Shown: positions 52,803-64,000 of the stretch, in pieces
Layout of the letters: the number at the start of each line of letters is the position of its first letter
Numbering within the stretch: position 1 is the first letter of the stretch
Assembly: GCA_902806565.1 (NCBI GenBank)
Contig: CADCXA010000066.1
Location: 558,001 to 622,000 of the forward strand
DNA from: Hypoxylon rubiginosum
Taxonomy: Eukaryota; Ascomycota; Sordariomycetes; Xylariales; Hypoxylaceae
Direction: 5' to 3'
DNA length: 64,000 bases
The notes under the pieces: generated by a model
Told to the model about the DNA's origin: nothing
The model's input: only the letters and a program-made list of their open reading frames with translations
Databases searched by the model: none
Made by a program: the position numbers and the translations under genes

Positions 52803-53683
52803 TTAGACCTTGCCTTGACTCGCGAGAACTAGAATAGTCGTGTTAGACCAGCTTTGTCATGGTTGATTGGTAGCGTCATGCAACTTACCCGAAGGTACAA
52901 CAATTACAAGGATCAGAATGATGACACCGGCAATCAGGCACATTCTCATCTTCATGTCCTTCCACCACATCTGCTTGCGGACACGGTTGGCGCCGCGACG
53001 GAAACCTTGAGCAGAGACGGCCAAGTTGTCGGTCTTGTCTTGAAGGGCATCGAGACGCTCGCCACGTTGGGAAACCTTGTTGATGTTTTCTCGCATGACA
53101 CCGACGGTGTCGTCAATTTGCTACGAAGTTGAATGTCAGCCTCTTTGTTCGAGTTAACATGCACGAATTACGAGATTGTCCTCCTAGATCGCGAGATATC
53201 GATATTATCCTGTAATTATGGTGTCGCAGAGCTCGCAGAATCCGTATTAAGTGGCAAGGAACCTGGTGCGACAACTCAAATAGGCTTCATGTCGTGCTAG
53301 GAAACCTGGTGATAGCATATTTGTTCCACGTCCATCACCTCACCCGTTGTACGTTCATTTACCATCTCTTTTCAACTCCGATCAACTTCTTGTAGCTGAA
53401 AAGCACTTTGATTTTCGGCATCGATCGCTCCATCGGGTTCTGATAGGCACAGTCGGAGTGAGGGGCGTTGGCCGTTTCATCAAATGCATGGTCGCGACGG
53501 GCTGTCGCGAAAGCCATCGATATCTCGTGATCTAGGTATAGAACCATCGAATTTCAATCTATCAGAATGAAATATGCAACTTACCGCTTGCAAAGCCTGC
53601 GTCCTCGCATTGCCACCTTGTTGCTGAGGTGCGGCCTGGCCGGTGGGAATGTAGGGGTCATAGGGAGCTTCTTGGTTCGACAT
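52803..53683 (-). CDS. SNC1: R-SNARE, synaptobrevin/Snc1-like
   Basis: Vesicle-membrane SNARE for fusion of secretory vesicles with the plasma membrane. Exons 53683-53585, 53120-52889 and 52828-52803 encode 118 residues. Intron 1 is unusually long (464 nt, GTAAGT...TAG, phase 0) and joins ALQA to QIDDTVGVM; intron 2 is 60 nt (GTAAGT, branch CTAACA, TAG, phase 1). A short variable N-terminus ([15 protein letters not shown]) precedes the SNARE motif with the zero-layer arginine in [12 protein letters not shown], then [20 protein letters not shown], the membrane-proximal [12 protein letters not shown] and a C-terminal span ([17 protein letters not shown]), ending VLASQGKV. Order and length match the fungal Snc family; tail anchoring in vesicle membranes is the family norm. 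Confidence 0.95.
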
Positions 53684-56600
53684 TTTGGCGGATAGTTACC
53701 GATGGTCTGGATTGATGTTTATTGATGGATATGAAGCGAAAGTCGTCAAAGATCGTACCAAATGAATAGAATACGAATGGTCCTTTGGTTGCGACGATGA
53801 AGATTGGGGTTTTTTTTGTTCTTGTTGGAGGGTGGTGGCAAAAGAAGTTGAGAATGGAAAGATTATGAGGTTGGAGGGAGAGGCCGGGAAGGTCAAGTTG
53901 CAAGGTCAGAAGGTTGCGAATGTTAAGAGTGGCATCCGAGACGCTTTGGTTCCAAGGTTGTCTGGGTAGAAGTGCTGCAAGTTTTGGTACGCATGTACTT
54001 TTGTACCTTAGCTAAGTGGCCCCAAGCGGAGGTACCTGGTAACTTGTTTCGGCTATGCTGGATCACCCCAGCAAAAGGGCAAAAAGACTACCTAAATATT
54101 TATAAGGAGGCGTAGTCAGGTGACCGATGAATGATTGAACTTGGTTAGATTCGAATAACACTTATCTCCCACTGTCCATTGTCCCAGTAGGTACACGGGT
54201 AGGCAGATAATTGATGCGCAGCTTGCACCTCTAATTTCTTACTCTTTCCGACTCCCTAGGTACGATGTCTTCTAAAATTATTCATAACTTACTCCCTACA
54301 GCGAACCTACATCCGAGGTACCATCCAGATCCATACGTAATTCCAATACGTTGGATATGTGGCACAGCGATCTATCCAGGTCTGGCTAGCTGTTACGCGC
54401 AACGAATCAGCCACAGCTGTTTGTAGCCATGCATCTCCCAAAGCGCGTGCCAAGTTCGCCAAGGAGAAAATGGTGCCAGCCCAATGAAATCGGAAATCGT
54501 CGAGAAATATCCAAGCCTCACCTTTTTTTCATTCCCCAGCCTCAGTTGAAAGACTAGCCTAGCTGTTGCCTTGGGAAGATAAAGAAGTTTATACCTATAT
54601 CTATTTAGGACCTACCCACCTTATATATGAGTTCATTATCTGCACAATTACAGCAACCCCATATTGAAGCTTGGCTTGACTGACTGACTGGCTGGCTGGT
54701 CAGATTTGTACCTCGGTAGGTGGTGTAAGTTCGGATTAGGACGTCCAAGTCGGTCCGCTATGTTGAAATCTATATATCATCGCCTTATATCTTGAGTACT
54801 GATTTAACATCAGCTCTCGGTGAGATTTCATCAAGTCCGAATCATCTTCGTATTTACCGGGTCATCGCCAAAGTTGATCACCGGCCGAAGTAGCGGACAC
54901 CCACGCCCGAAATTCGCTAGACGTCTGCCACATTATCATCCTAATTCCTACAAGAGGCGGACAGGTCGTAAAGTCTAATGTAGCGATTCTTGAAATTCCT
55001 ATACGGTTCATGTGGCTATCGTGTAGGTAATATTAGTAGGAGTAGATAATCTCGCAATCCAGACATTCTAGACTCTAGTAGGCAGACTTTATTAACGTTG
55101 GCAACATAGCAAATACCACCACCTGACTCATTTGAATTAGATTTTATAGTATAAAGCGAATGTATATTAGTTTTTTATTTTACCACTTACATGGAAATAT
55201 GAATACTAGCCAGATGATTATCATCTCCTACATAGTATATCGTCTAATATTCGAGTCGTTTTGAAGTGGAGGGTAAAGGTTACCCCAAAGAGTCTTGATT
55301 TGTCCTTGACTTAGCGCTAGCATATGCCACTCCAATAACTGTAAGAGAGCCGTTTCATCGCTGTGGCACGCTACAAGCGGGAACTATCACCACGCGAAAC
55401 TCAAATCATAAAGTCTGTGGTATGTGACATAGTCCACTAGACTTGGCTTTTAACGCATGCATAGCATTTATCGAGTATTAGTTATCAATCTTACAGCTCC
55501 AGTCTTCTACTCTTCATCTCGACCACCTATTCCTATGATGTTATTGTGCGCATTTTCATGGTGTGATAGTGACCTTACTTACAGGCCTCTAAGCACTTGC
55601 ATACAGAGCTCGACAAAGGATCCAGGCTTATTACGAGACGTCATCCGATGACGTGTTGTTCACTCTTCAACTTACCTCTTATACATTTACGAACTCGACA
55701 ACGTGAATATCGGCTCATCTATCACTACGAGATATCAACCATCCTACTACTAGACGTTCGCTGGATACTAGTTAACATTTTCAGATATGAAGTGGTCTCG
55801 AGACAGCATGCAATCTCTTGGCCAACTCCCGTCTTTAGCCCTTCAGCTTTTAAAAACATTCCATCGCTTCTAGAATGTCGGGCCATCCCAGTCTAGCGCT
55901 ATACCGTACTCAGTATGACATGGCATATATGCCGGGTACCTGGTAGTATTAGAGTATTTTAGACAGTACAAGTGAGCATTGAAGCTCCAATACTTCGTAT
56001 AGGAAAACAGTGTCACGCTATTTCGTAGCTGGTTCTTTCTCCTCTATTCGTCTCATCCCCGCTCTCAGGCCGTCAGGTCATCGTTCGCTGCATCTAGGGT
56101 CACTGAGGATTCGGTTCTATTGGTCGCTCAGCGTCATTATGCCTGACAGTCCTCGGCTACAGCTGCAATATTGACAGAAGGAGGAGAAAAGGCTACCAGT
56201 TCCCCGGCGTTCCAGCTCCCAGCTCTCGACTGTCAATTCCTATTACGACGTACGACGTAGTAGTATTGTTAGTATGGATGGTAAGCGGCCGCAACATTAG
56301 ATCCGAAGAGGCCGGACCTAGCATTTTTTTCTCCAGTTCTCGATTCACGATTCTAGTATTAGATCTCTATACTTCACCTAAGTATATAATTATAATCGTC
56401 CGGCCGACTTTCAACTTTCGACTGTTACAAAGGCAATATCTCAACTCCTTCCTGTAATAGTTTCCCCCCATCTCTTCCCTTATTGTTCTCTGCTTCTGCT
56501 CCCTTCATAGCATCTAATGCACTAGGCAAGGTCAGACAATAGACCGCAACAACTGACCCCCCCTGCCTTGTAGAATCGCGGGTCCCTTCCCTCGTATTTA

Positions 56601-57046
56601 GAAGGATTACTACCTCGAACCATTTCGTACTTAGTGGAGAGGCATGCGCTATTAGGAATGTAATTTCCTCAATAGGATATTACATATTGCAGCCCATACC
56701 TCAGCTCAGCTACCCGACACCGACACCGACATCAGCAACAGTTTCTTTAGAAGATTACAAGATTTTCGATAAGGCTGCATCTTGACTCTTGAGTGTCTCC
56801 GTACCTCAACACCGTCCACCGTCCACCGTCCATTTTGTCATATCTCCCATCGTGGCACATTGTCCAACCCAACGCAACACTGCATCATCACTTGTGTTGC
56901 GCCACGAGGCTACACTGACCTGTCCTTTGGGAACTGGTATTATTGCAATGTTGCGCGGGCAGTAGAGCCTTTTATGACCTTCTCATTCTATGTCCGACCA
57001 GAATTCCCTTGTTTACTCGGTCTTACTCTAACCTCAAGTCGCCGCC
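53684..57046. other. Intergenic, no gene recognised
   Basis: Begins with the SNARE leader and promoter and ends with the promoter of the GH76 gene, which has C-rich plus-strand tracts (CACCGTCCACCGTCCACC near 56811-56828). In between, only short open frames without family resemblance. A GACT/GGCT repeat is at about 54678-54700. Confidence 0.6.
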
Positions 57047-59050
57047 ATGTGGTTGCGGTCTTCATGGCGTAATGCCATATATACGGTAGCCTCGGTCCTG
57101 ATGGCTGTCTGTCTAGTTGGCGCATACGACCTCGATGTCCAATCCTCAGGTAGGTTCAACCTTTTTATACATATTCATGTTCGCGCAGTCACTCACGGTC
57201 GGCTGGCCTTTTAGATTCCATCAAAGATGTCGCCAAACAGATGGCGGAGGACCTCGTGTCGTTCTATAACGGCAACGAACCGGGACAGACCCCCGGTCTT
57301 CTCCCGCAACCGTATTACTGTGAGTCTTATACTGCGCCTGAAGATTCAGCACATATTAATGAATTAAATCAGGGTGGGAAGGCGGCGCATTCATGGGCGC
57401 ACTAATCGACTACTGGTATTATACCGGAGACACCACTTATAATGACATCGCTCAAGAAGGACTTCTCTTCCAGGTCGGCCCGTATAACGACTTCATGCCC
57501 CCCAACCAGACTCTTACTGAAGGCAACGATGATCAAGGCTTTTGGGGAATGGCCGTCATGACTGCAGCCGAATACAAGTTCCAGGACCCGCCGGAAGGCC
57601 AACCGCAGTGGCTCGCCCTGGCCCAGGCCGTCTTCAACACCCAAGCTGCTCGGTGGGACCAAGAGCACTGCAACGGCGGTCTGCGATGGCAGATATTCAC
57701 ATGGAACAACGGCTTCGATTACAAGAATTCGATCTCACAGGCCTGCTTCTTCAACGTCGCCGCTCGTCTAGCGCTCTACACTGGAAACAGTACCTACGCT
57801 GATTGGGCTGTCAGAACCTATGACTGGATGGTTAACGTCAAATTCATTGACCACAACTACAGAGTCTACGACGGAGCGCACATCGGAGACAACTGCACGA
57901 CCATCACCCCGTACGAGTTCTCATACAACATCGGCGCATTTCTCCTTGGCTCCGCCGCTATGGCAGCGTACACGAACAATTCCAACCAGACGGGCGAGGC
58001 CGAAATGTGGCGCGAACGGGTAGACGGACTCCTGAACAGCACGGAAGACATATTCTTCTACGGCAACGACACTAACGACAAGGTCATGATCGAGATAGCC
58101 TGCGAACCCGTCAACCTGTGCGACACGGATCAGTTGTCCTTCAAGGCGTATCTGAGCAGATGGATGGTAATATTTATTAAACCCCTATTATGTAGGGGAG
58201 ATCGAACTAACAAATTAATTAGGCAGCGACGACGAAATGGGCCCCTTGGACGTTCGATCGAATCAAGACGTTGTTGGGAAATTCGGCTATGGCAGCGGCC
58301 AGACAGTGCCAAGGCGGCGACAACCACCGTATGTGCGGACTGAAGTGGGCGAACAACAGCGGGGCCTGGGACGGCACCACGGGCATCGGACAGCAGATGG
58401 CGGCTCTGGAGGTGGTGCTTGCCAATTCCATTCAACAGGCCGAGCCGCCCGTTACTAACAGCACCGGCGGCACCAGCGTCGGCAACCCGTCGGCGGGCGG
58501 GTCTGACGACGGACGGGTAGACCCTGTAGGACGATTCTACGGGCCGGTGACGACGGGCGACCGCGCCGGCGCCATCGTCTGCACCATCATCGTCATCTTT
58601 TCCCTCCTGACGGGGGTCGCGTTCATGGTGACGGACGAGACGAAGACCCTGGCCGATAACTGGGCCGGCTTCCGATCCACCTTCACCACCGAGTCGGCGC
58701 TCGGCGCCATCGTCACGGGATCCGCCACCAAGAAGACGCTCACTACTACTACCGACGACAAGGGCAAGGCCGTCGCCTTGGAGCGCAGCTCGAGCACCGA
58801 GACGGGCGAGAAGATCCCCGCCGCGTACCCGATACCCGGCGGCGGCAAGCTGCAGAAGCGCCCCGGCAGCTTCCGGCGCTCGCTGGGCCCGCAGCGGGTG
58901 TCCGGTACCGACTTCCTCTCGCCTTCGCCCGTGTCAGCCGCCGAGGCGCCGACGGATACGAATAGGGATAGCCGCATCTCGGCTATCAGCGTTGGGACCA
59001 TACCCACGCCGAGAGCCTCGGTGCTGAAGAAGCAGAGACACGACGGCTAG
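57047..59050 (+). CDS. GH76-family Dfg5/Dcw1-like protein with membrane anchor
   Basis: Family members act on alpha-1,6-mannan or transfer GPI-anchored proteins into the cell wall. Exons 57047-57149, 57215-57319, 57373-58166 and 58223-59050 encode 609 residues; introns of 65, 53 and 56 nt join in phases 1, 1 and 0. The start MWLRSSWRNAIYTVASVLM gives a signal peptide. The GH76 domain spans about 35-420: YYWWEGGAFMGALIDYWYYT, the catalytic-type Asp pair in EGNDDQGFWGMAVM (about 122-123), CNGGLRWQIFTWNNGFDYKN, and CGLKWANNSGAWDGTTGIGQ. Several NxS/T sites are present. Unlike the GPI-anchored yeast proteins, it has a membrane span at about 448-470 (GAIVCTIIVIFSLLTGVAFM) and a roughly 140-residue Ser/Thr-rich basic tail predicted to be cytosolic. 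Role in wall assembly is inferred from the family. Confidence 0.93.
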
Positions 59051-59315
59051 GAGTTTTGTCCATTAATAGCTGATGAAGTAATAAAAAAAGGGGAAAGGGA
59101 ATTTTAAAGGGTTTGCATCAGGACGGCGTTTTTTTTACTAGGAATTTGGGCATTTGCTACGAAGACCTCACGAACGTTACGGCACAACATCTCGAGGGAT
59201 TACTCAAAGTCGCGATCCGGGTTCGGTCTAGGGATAAGGGATAAGGATAAGGGATAGGGTAGGTACGCGATACATGCGTGCGCGCATTTGCATTGGAATG
59301 GAACCCGCGTCTAGG

Positions 59316-59319
<4 letters not shown>

Positions 59320-59348
<29 letters not shown>
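59320..59348. repeat. (GA)n dinucleotide repeat
   Basis: About 14 copies of GA in tandem, in gene-free sequence. Confidence 0.95.
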
Positions 59349-60416
59349 TACCACGAAATGAGAATACGCTCCCTGTCTTGTCTCGATGAAATTTTGTCTG
59401 CTCTGGAGCCTTTGAAAACGTCTTGTGATGTCTATCTACCGCGAGCATGAAGAAGAAGCTTCGGCTTTGGCGCTTGGCGGCTTGTGCCGGGTGCTAATTC
59501 GTGGGCTCATGCCACGCATGTCAGTTAGATAGATGCACACACTCGCAGAGCAGAGAGTACTGTAAACACGGCTATTGTCGTTAATGGAAACGAAATTTCT
59601 CAACATACATATTATGCGAGCACCTCAAGAGAGCAAGACGTTGCTAGAAGAGGATGCATTCCCGTATCAACCGCAGTCTGTTAGCAATGAGTGCTTTATG
59701 TACAGTGTAGTTCATCTCCCGGCGAATGATGGTGAACATCAGAGGGTTGTCCCTGATCTCTGACCTAAGCTTAGGCAGTTGACCCAGCTGCCCCTTTTTC
59801 ACAACTACCACCGACCACGATCACCGTTACCGAAACTTCATTCCGAACACTGGCAGTGTAATTAACGATCAATGCGTGTCTTCTTTCTACATCCGGTATC
59901 TTGCTGAAGGTCTCTTATAGGACATTATTGCGTTTTCTATAGCTGTCCTGGTAAAAGGGTTAGAATCATAATGCTTCAAGTCCTTAGGACTAATCACTCC
60001 CAGATAAGCGTGAAGGACCATATTCTCTAAAGAAACTTACCTACCAGTAGGCTATGAGACTAGAATATTCTAAAATGCATACGAGTATGACTCACCCAGT
60101 AAAGTAATGGCCAGGCAGGTATCCAAGATGGTTAGACACAACTTTCCTCTCGAGAGAGGAACACACGGGATTTTCCTGGAACAGTCCTCATACAGAACGT
60201 TGGGCGGGGCAAGACGCAATTTGCTCATTTTGATACATAGCAGTAGTCGACGTGTTGCACAGGAATCGAGAGGTGAAAGTATCGATACTGGAAAGTGGGA
60301 GACTATGATGGAATATGTTACCTCTGCCATAACAGCGATCCTCCGCACCCGTGCTGCTGGCCCAATAGGCCCTTGAACATTACATGTTAAGCTAATATAC
60401 TGGCTTGGGAAATATT

Positions 60417-60435
60417 AAAAAAAAAAAAAAAAAAA
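60417..60435. repeat. Poly-A tract of 19 bases
   Basis: Uninterrupted run of 19 A, about 40 bases beyond the end of a minus-strand coding-like segment. No retroelement body identified. Confidence 0.9.
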
Positions 60436-62297
60436 GATCGAGTCTATCTCGCCAGTGTACCTAGGTAGTTGATAATGGAGCTCCTAAAGAGATAGAAATA
60501 ATAAGACGCACCGAGAGTAATGTGTTAATGAGCCAATGGGACTTGGCCCGGCCATTAGGATATTCAAAGGTGCATTGGACGTCCGTAGGCGCTGAACAGT
60601 GGTTTGGTTTGCAGCAGGTTACAATACGTGATGACTCTAGGTGATGGAAACGGATCACTGCTTTCGGTTACCGAAACAACTGCCTGTACCACTCTGCATC
60701 TTCAGAACGAGTGTTAGGCGTGTGTGACTCGAGGCTCGGATAAGAATATTTGATGGGTAGAGCAACTCTTGATAAAACTGCGAATTCGATCATGGCCATC
60801 CCGTTCTGGGCCATTGCATAAGGTATCTCTAGGCCTTAGCCGGCCAAGTTAGACCACTTGCTGGATAGCCTTAGCTTGAGCTCACAGCCTGAATTGTCTG
60901 ATGATGAGACATTGATATTATTTGTTAGCTTTGAGGCTGGTTGATATCCGAGACATGGCCAAACGGACTGCATTGAACGAGAGGGAGTGAGATAGAACTC
61001 GCATAGTGAATTTGGGCTTCTTAATGGGAGGATTGAGCGATAGAAACCAACGGGTATGACCAACCAGATATGTACTTCATGTGGAAAGGTGAGGCAAGAT
61101 GAAGAAAGTGGTGGATACACGAGAGCTGGTGCCTGTGAGGAGGACATGTCCCCTTTATATCCTTACACAGGCACAGGTGCGACTAATAGGATTCGAGACC
61201 GGTAGAGCAGATCCACTCCTCGCAACTACCGGTTACCTACATCATCTCCAACCAGCCTGTTATATCATTGGGCTTAGCGGCCTGGATCAGGTAAGTGTAC
61301 TGCAGCCGTTAGGTTCCCGGACGGCTAGGTGCAGTGCCCAGGCATGGAGCCGTTGTCTCTGTGCGTCACTCGGCTAAGGTATTGGAACGAATCATAGGAT
61401 AGGAGATTTCCGGATTGGGGCAATTCCAATTCTGTAGAGATGCTAGGTAAATTAGGAGTATATCAGAGCAGAGGCATGTGTAGGTATTGAACTAGTAGAC
61501 ATGGACACCTTGAAGGATAAAGACATGATTGCTCCCTTGGGAATAAAAATACCTCTAGGTGATACTTGACATGAAATGATGAATGGACCTCAACAGTAAA
61601 TCAGAATGAGAAACGGTGTTGGTGCACTTGCACATGTACTTGCACTTGCTTGCACATGCATACGTGCGTACGAAAGGTGTTGTGTTGTGCCTACCTCATA
61701 TAATCACACAACGGCCTTAGTACTGGAGTAACGACGTTGAACAGTTGAACATGGTAGGAGAGTAGGAGGTATTAGGTGCCATACACGCCTACTTACGCCT
61801 AAATTCGGATGACTTCCTCTTAACAGTCGTTCCTTTCCTTACCGGGGTACCTGAAAAAGACGTCGTCGCTCTTGCCAGTTCCACTAGGGATCTAGGTGCA
61901 TCCACGTCAGTACTTCCGTTGTGACGGCGACAGTAGACAGTAGCGACGCCCCTTCCCTGTGCCTTCACTGTTTCCCTCCCAATCGTTCTTGCCGTTCGAC
62001 GCCGTTTGCCCTGCCCCTCTCTCTAAATCGATTTGGTCTCCCTGGAGATTTTCGGCGCACAAAAACTTTTCGTTCTCGTTTCTCTCGTTTCTCCATCTCA
62101 ACTCTTGGTCGCGTCCGTCTCCCAATCATCAACGCTACACTTTTCGGCACCACCGAGTGAGATCTCTACCACGTCAAACAAAGATCCCTCTTGTCATCTT
62201 CAAACGACTTGACTAATAACCTAGTCAGCGTGCCGATCGCATTCTTGACCACATTTTGTCCATCCGCTCTTTAGTTTACCCTTTCTGAATCACCACG

Positions 62298-62822
62298 ATG
62301 GCGCCTATGGCTGATAACGATGATGGTCACTACGATGCCGGTGCTCCCCTCGATGGGGGTGCTAGCCCTGCCGTCTTGGCTGGTAGCGACAAGCACTTTT
62401 CGCCCACCGGCCTGGAGATCGGCATCATCACTGCTGTCGTCGTGGTAGTCTTCTTTAGTTTGGTTGGACTGTTCGTCTGGCGATCGCGCAAGAACCGAGC
62501 CGCTCGCATGGCTGACGCCGGCTCTCCCAATGCCACGTCGATTCCCATCGACGAGCATCTCTTCCATCCTGTGGAATCCCAGGACAGCCGCGACAGTCGC
62601 GAGCCCGTGCCCCCGCCCAAGTTCGAACAGGCACACGGTCCGCAAGCACAGCCTGTGACCCCTTCTCCTTACCCCACTCGCAGTCGCCGTGGTGGAAAGC
62701 GTGATTCTGGTATGTATTATTTCTTTTTTTTTTTCATCTGTAATTCCTGAGAAGCTATCGACAGTTACTGACCATGTTCCCAATACACAGTCGAAGAGCA
62801 CGAGATAGCGGCTCGCTTCTAA
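62298..62822 (+). CDS. Small single-pass membrane protein
   Basis: Two exons (62298-62709 and 62791-62822) encode 147 residues; the 81-nt intron has donor GTATGT and acceptor CAG and joins RGGKRDS to VEEHEIAARF in phase 1. There is a short acidic N-terminus (MAPMADNDDGHYDAGAPLDG), one membrane span at about 40-60 (GIITAVVVVVFFSLVGLFVW), then a basic stop-transfer WRSRKNRAARM and a Pro/Ser-rich tail. Without a cleavable signal and with the positive charges after the span, an N-out/C-in topology is expected. No known domain; small proteins of this form are common in Pezizomycotina, often of unknown function. The CT-rich leader upstream is typical of an expressed fungal gene. Confidence 0.78.
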
Positions 62823-64000
62823 GCGCTTAGTCACGCAAGAACCAACCACCTGACCGCCTGTTGACAACGTTGACAACTCACTCGCCCAACTTCCGACAAT
62901 TTCAAGATTCCATCGTTATGCCACTCACGGACAACATTGTTACCGATGCGGATAACCGGATAACCTGAGGTGGATGATGTTGGAAGCAAATGGTCACAGG
63001 TCTAGTCGTTCGACTACAGGAGTTTGACAGTTTATGCATTGTCCTTGTTTTCATTTCTTCTTGCCGGCAGGGCTTCATATGGAAATGACTGAAGAAAGCA
63101 CTTTTCAATTTTCTTTTCGATGGTTGTAATGAGTGGAACTCTACGCATCTGTGTTGGAGGAGGCAAAACGATTTGGTAGGGGTTCTTTCTTGTCCCTTGT
63201 ACCATCAGCTAATGATACCATGATCACTCCAGCACTGCCATAAGCTTGTGCTCGGAACTAAGTTGATCAAGATTCTCTCATCTTCTCAATAGACCAAAGC
63301 TGTCAATTTCCAAACCTCTATACTTCACCCTCAACTAAATGTGACTGGTAATTGATTAGATCCAAGCAAACAGCCATCTTGTCCGATGCAAGACCAGCAC
63401 GACATTGCCTGTGCCATCCCCTTTCATGCATCTCTATCTTGAAACCAGGCGGTATTATTTCCATCAAGCCTAGAATGTTTCTTCTCATGGCCGGCTTCTT
63501 TTAGAATAATCATTTGCCTGATTGTATCTACTAGTATGTACTGCCTTTGGTACTCTACCTGCTTCCTCTAAAATAAACACATCGTACAGATCAGTCGAGT
63601 TTCCTAACCTGAGAACGGCACCCTTCCCTGTTCTACGGTCAGACCGTCTCGTCAAGTATGGCACGGTGAGCCTGTCCTCGTAAATTGCTTCCTTCTAAAC
63701 AGAACTAACCTCTCTCCTTAGTTCTATACCAGACCAGACAGAAGGCCTTAGCGCTCCCCTCATACAACGAAGATTACACCTGATCCGTCCACCGTAACGA
63801 TAGATACGCAATCCTTATCCCATCGCTCGTATATCTATTCAACTCTTTCCATGTCCACCCTCGGGTGGCTTTTCTTGAATAACGAACTTGGATAATCCCA
63901 AGCCTTGGCACGAGTCTTCCGCCGGTCCCTAGACAAGTCGAGCCCAGCCTCGTGTACCCGAAAGCTTGGTGGGATGTATATCGATTACATCTACAGAATA
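62823..64000. other. 3' flank, possible further exons
   Basis: Mostly 3' flank of the membrane-protein gene. At about 63593-63747 (+) a segment opens after an ACAG acceptor-like site, is open to GTGAGC at about 63667, and after an ACTAAC branch and TTAG acceptor at about 63720 continues in frame as FYTRPDRRP to a stop. It could be the last exons of a gene or of a longer isoform, but no start was found. Confidence 0.35.

Larger units (their letters stand above)
59051..62297. other. Intergenic with low-confidence coding-like segments
   Basis: (GA)n at about 59320-59348, poly-A at 60417-60435, and TGCACTTGCACATG-type sequence near 61622-61670. Minus-strand 60375 to about 60094 is open, bounded by an AAG acceptor-like site and a GTGAGT donor-like site, and reads RVRRIAVMAEVTYSIIVSHF; plus-strand 61099-61290 is open up to a GTAAGT. 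Neither could be extended into a gene. From about 61920 the sequence becomes CT-rich, as expected for the leader of the gene at 62298. Confidence 0.45.

Overview
The window looks like a gene-sparse stretch of a filamentous ascomycete (Pezizomycotina, most likely Sordariomycetes; order not resolvable here). Reasons: 50-80 nt introns with GTRNGT donors, CTAAC/CTRAY branch points and YAG acceptors; fungal-type proteins (fused ARG5,6 arginine enzyme, Gyp2-like GRAM-TBC-EF-hand RabGAP, GH76 Dfg5/Dcw1-like protein, Snc1-like R-SNARE); an intron-bearing tRNA-Pro; and gene-sparse DNA dotted with the short palindrome TACCTAGGTA. All gene models were spliced by eye and checked for frame; none has transcript support.

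Layout. 1-3.2 kb: no gene seen, simple repeats including a run of 25 G. 3.2-6.7 kb (-): large serine-rich, predicted myristoylated protein with many RRxS sites. 6.7-11.8 kb: no confident gene. 11.8-12.2 kb (-): 94-residue single-cupin protein. 14.3-16.9 kb (+): phosphoinositide-specific phospholipase C. 16.9-29.7 kb: nearly empty apart from a 68-residue two-exon Cys/His-rich gene at 26.7 kb; a few coding-like fragments may be gene or transposon remains. 29.7-31.0 kb (+): GC-rich unknown gene with an in-frame TAG. 31.5-32.1 kb (-): unknown two-exon gene. 33.7-35.0 kb (-): secretory His/Lys/Asp-repeat protein ending in KDEL. 35.9-39.4 kb (-): RabGAP, divergent from 40.8-42.1 kb (+): protein kinase A catalytic subunit. 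43.5 kb (-): tRNA-Pro(AGG). 44.0-45.2 kb (-): aspartate-semialdehyde dehydrogenase with a perfect Gcn4/CPC1-type TGAGTCA about 84 bp upstream. 46.1-48.9 kb (-): bifunctional acetylglutamate kinase/acetylglutamyl-phosphate reductase. 51.1-51.8 kb (+): unknown 247-residue protein. 52.8-53.7 kb (-): R-SNARE. 57.0-59.1 kb (+): GH76-family protein with a C-terminal membrane anchor. 62.3-62.8 kb (+): small single-pass membrane protein.

The genes do not form an evident pathway cluster. Loose themes are amino-acid synthesis (two neighbouring enzymes), vesicle traffic (RabGAP, R-SNARE), signalling (PLC, PKA) and the cell surface (GH76, KDEL protein, single-pass protein). I found no secondary-metabolite core enzyme, no CRISPR array and no intact transposon. 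The least explained items are the KDEL-tailed repeat protein, the gene with the in-frame TAG, the RRxS-repeat protein and the tiny CxxC gene.
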